Part shown: piece by piece, positions 36,925-38,911 of the stretch | Position numbering within the stretch: the stretch's first letter is position 1 | How the letters are laid out: the number at the start of each line of letters is the position of its first letter | Source of the DNA: Lautropia sp. | GTDB taxonomy: Bacteria; Pseudomonadota; Gammaproteobacteria; Burkholderiales; Burkholderiaceae_E | DNA: 38,911 nucleotides | Assembly: GCA_030523825.1 (NCBI GenBank) | Contig: JAUNHU010000015.1 | Coordinates: forward strand, 1 to 38,911 | Reading direction: 5' to 3' | Translations under genes and position numbers: made by a program | The notes under the pieces: generated by a model | Told to the model about the DNA's origin: nothing | Databases searched by the model: none | The model's input: the letters and a program-made list of their open reading frames with translations, nothing else

Positions 36925-37318
36925 CACATATCTCCTGTAAGAACCAAAAGGATTCGTCGCATTCAATGCCTGTCCATTTTCACGCTCGAACCAGATTTGG
37001 TAACCAGAAATTTCCCTGTGTCAGTTTTTCATCACACGTCCTCTCGCCCCCTCCTCCACCCCGCACGCGCAATCAGCGCCAACCGTTGCAGCGGAGAAAC
37101 ACCTGCAGAGCAGGCTCCGAGAGCTGATTCTTGAGCGCCTGTCCCATAGCTGCGTCAGAACGGTCTCCAAGCCGCCTGACAAGCCATCGAGACCCCCGAC
37201 TCAGGCCGGGATAGCCTGCCAAAGGGGCGAACGATAGAATGCCGACCAGTTGCACCTGTCTCGTGCCGACACCTGACCACTTGCAGGCCAGGCCGTCGCC
37301 ATTACCCATCGAACGCCC
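36925..37318. other. Intergenic region upstream of queH
   Basis: No gene is supported. It separates the minus-strand secreted-protein pair from queH (+) and must hold divergent promoters. A minus-strand frame at 37073-37309 lacks any recognisable motif. Confidence 0.4.
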
Positions 37319-38209
37319 ATGTCAGACGGACAATCCAGCCGCCCCCCTCAGCCCCAGGCCACCGGGGTACAGTCCATCCCGGCCACCGAGATCCGGCGTG
37401 CGCGCCATGACGCCCCCATTGACGGCAGCGATGCTCGGGGGCAGGACGCGCCGTCGTCCGTTTCGACAGCACCCGCAGCCCAGGTAGCCTCGTCTGACCC
37501 ACGTCCCCACGGTCAAACGCATAAGCCCCAGAAAGCCAAGGGCAAGCATGCGCCGCTGGCACTGCCGGCAGGCCATGAGAAGCTGCTGCTGCATTCCTGC
37601 TGCGCCCCCTGTTCGGGCGAGCCGATGGAAAAGCTGATGGAAGCGGGCATCGAGTATTCGATCTTCTTCTACAACCCCAACATCCATCCGCTGCGCGAAT
37701 ACGAAATCCGCAAGGAAGAAAACATCCGTTTCGCCGAGAAGCACAACATCCCGTTCATCGACGCCGACTACGACAAGGACAACTGGTTCGAGCGGGTGAA
37801 GGGGCTGGAATACGAACCGGAACGGGGCGAACGCTGCACGGTGTGTTTCGACATGCGTTTCGAGCGCACCGCGCTCTATGCCTTCGAGCACGGCTTTACC
37901 GCCATTTCCAGTTCACTGGGCATTTCCCGCTGGAAGGACATGAACCAGATCAACGGCTGCGGGCACCGGGCCGCCGCACGCTATCCCGGCATGGTTTACT
38001 GGGATTACAACTGGCGCAAGGGCGGGGGTTCTGCCCGCATGATCGAGATCGCCAAGGCTGAGCATTTCTATCAGCAGGAGTATTGTGGCTGTGTCTATTC
38101 GCTGCGCGACACCAACGAACATCGCCGGTCGCAGGGCCGTGATCGCATTCGCATTGGCGAGCTGTATTACGGCATGCCGGCCCCTGGCGAACAGGAACGA
38201 TCCGGCTGA
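37319..38209 (+). CDS. queH: Epoxyqueuosine reductase QueH (DUF208)
   Basis: QueH reduces epoxyqueuosine to queuosine in tRNA, the last step of Q synthesis, as a non-homologous replacement of QueG. The 296-residue product has the cysteine set of the family: HSCCAPCSG (94, 95, 98), [10 protein letters not shown] (173, 176) and YCGCVYS (256, 258). [18 protein letters not shown] and [15 protein letters not shown] are further family blocks. The first ~85 residues are Pro/Ala/Ser/His-rich and extend beyond the usual QueH, ending at the Lys-rich [11 protein letters not shown]. The ATG at 37319 may not be the true start, since the conserved part only begins near [12 protein letters not shown]. The gene is followed by an esterase gene in the same direction. 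Confidence 0.92.
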   Translation: MSDGQSSRPPQPQATGVQSIPATEIRRARHDAPIDGSDARGQDAPSSVSTAPAAQVASSDPRPHGQTHKPQKAKGKHAPLALPAGHEKLLLHSCCAPCSGEPMEKLMEAGIEYSIFFYNPNIHPLREYEIRKEENIRFAEKHNIPFIDADYDKDNWFERVKGLEYEPERGERCTVCFDMRFERTALYAFEHGFTAISSSLGISRWKDMNQINGCGHRAAARYPGMVYWDYNWRKGGGSARMIEIAKAEHFYQQEYCGCVYSLRDTNEHRRSQGRDRIRIGELYYGMPAPGEQERSG

Positions 38210-38381
38210 AACCGCATCGGGGCAGTCTTCACCGGATGCGTCTCGTGCCGGCGCAGGGCAACCTTCTGCGCAGGCGCCCGACCACCCGGACGGGCACGAC
38301 ACGGCCCTTGGCGCCCCGCAAACATCGGCCGGCAGCGCCGAGTCCGGCACAGCATCCCGCAACCTTTCTTCTGCATCCGAC

Positions 38382-38911
38382 ATGAATCTCGAAGTCATCG
38401 AATTTGAAACCGCCCCCAACCCCACCGCCAGCGTGATCGTGCTGCACGGGCTGGGTGCCGACGGCAACGATTTCGTGCCAGTGGCAAAAATGATGGATGC
38501 CGGCGTGGCTGTGCGCTATGTGTTCCCCAGCGCTCCCGTCATGCCCGTCACGATCAACAACGGCTACGAGATGCGCGCCTGGTATGACATCCGCACCGGC
38601 GACCTGACACAGCGAGAGGACGAGGGCGGACTGCGCAGCTCGATGGCGGCCATCGACGGGCTGATCACCCGCGAGATGGAGCGCGGCATTCCGGCAGACA
38701 AGATCGTGCTGATGGGCTTCTCGCAAGGCTGCGCGATGACGCTGATGACCGGGCTGCGCCACCCCAACCGGCTGGCAGCGCTCATCGGCCTGTCAGGCTA
38801 CCTGCCCGTTGCCGACAAGACGGCCGCCGAACGCAACCCGGCCAACCAGAACACGCCCATCTTCATGGCGCACGGCAAGGTCGATCCGGTCGTGCCCTTC
38901 GAGCGCGCCGT
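38382..38911 (+). CDS. Alpha/beta hydrolase, carboxylesterase / phospholipase family (3' end outside window)
   Basis: This is a serine esterase of the group that includes bacterial carboxylesterases and acyl-protein thioesterase-like proteins. The 176 codons seen start VIVLHGLGADGNDFVPVA (oxyanion-hole HGLG), then YVFPSAPVMPVTINNGYEMRAWYDI, and the nucleophile elbow GFSQG (Ser114). The acid is Asp168 in HGKVDPVVPF; the His lies beyond the window. The start at 38382 fits the family but has no visible ribosome site. The frame stays open for at least 57 codons upstream with Ser/Ala/Gly/Pro-rich sequence like the N-terminal extensions seen elsewhere in the window, so the true start may be upstream with a non-ATG codon. 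Confidence 0.87.
   Translation, partial: MNLEVIEFETAPNPTASVIVLHGLGADGNDFVPVAKMMDAGVAVRYVFPSAPVMPVTINNGYEMRAWYDIRTGDLTQREDEGGLRSSMAAIDGLITREMERGIPADKIVLMGFSQGCAMTLMTGLRHPNRLAALIGLSGYLPVADKTAAERNPANQNTPIFMAHGKVDPVVPFERA

Noticed and set aside
37073..37309. 78-residue minus-strand frame upstream of queH
   Set aside because: No motif, no ribosome site and shadow-like composition.

Overview
The window is a GC-rich chromosomal segment of a Gram-negative bacterium. Gene content and order suggest a betaproteobacterium of the Burkholderiales (a Lautropia-like genus is possible, but this is inference): slt, cca, a midA-type methyltransferase, an SDR pteridine-reductase-like gene, ttcA, an AarF/UbiB kinase, glmU and glmS, with an RND pump, a MipA/OmpV porin-like protein and many secreted or lipid-anchored products. 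Several proteins carry Ala/Pro/Ser/Thr-rich N-terminal extensions or inserts (Slt, MidA, TtcA, QueH). I see no rRNA, tRNA, IS element, CRISPR array or prophage.

Left third (1-17.3 kb), mostly housekeeping: the end of an EAL c-di-GMP phosphodiesterase (+) overlaps tail-to-tail a 5-formyltetrahydrofolate cyclo-ligase (-). A soluble lytic transglycosylase, a CCA-adding enzyme that has lost its HD motif and a formate/nitrite-type channel follow on the + strand. A MidA-like methyltransferase (-) is divergent from a FolM/PTR1-like reductase. Then come ttcA and the AarF/UbiB kinase (1 bp apart), a sodium:solute symporter, and glmU-glmS (UDP-GlcNAc synthesis) with two hairpins between them. A bidirectional terminator closes the block.

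Middle (17.4-24 kb): an AI-2E-family transporter (-) with a G-rich, quadruplex-capable 3' region; a DUF937/YidB-like Gly-rich protein; an HxlR regulator divergent from a quinone-reductase-like MDR enzyme, with a perfect 15-bp palindrome between them; a metallo-beta-lactamase-fold lipoprotein; and an orphan VapB antitoxin fused to the frameshifted stump of a vapC toxin gene.

Right third (24-37 kb), accessory, almost all on the - strand: a serine beta-lactamase-like lipoprotein, a MipA/OmpV outer-membrane protein, an AdeRS/BaeSR-like two-component system, a PIN-toxin/antitoxin module bracketed by a 45-bp direct repeat, and an RND efflux operon (adaptor plus pump). Then comes a tandem pair of unrecognised secreted paralogues, one frameshifted. 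The leader of mipA holds five 11-bp direct repeats (CTTGAT-N5-CTTGAT type), three 20-bp repeats and a 14-bp palindrome. A similar motif lies inside both 45-bp repeats, one of them upstream of the response-regulator gene. I infer one envelope-stress/efflux regulon. The window ends with queH (queuosine synthesis) and a truncated carboxylesterase gene.
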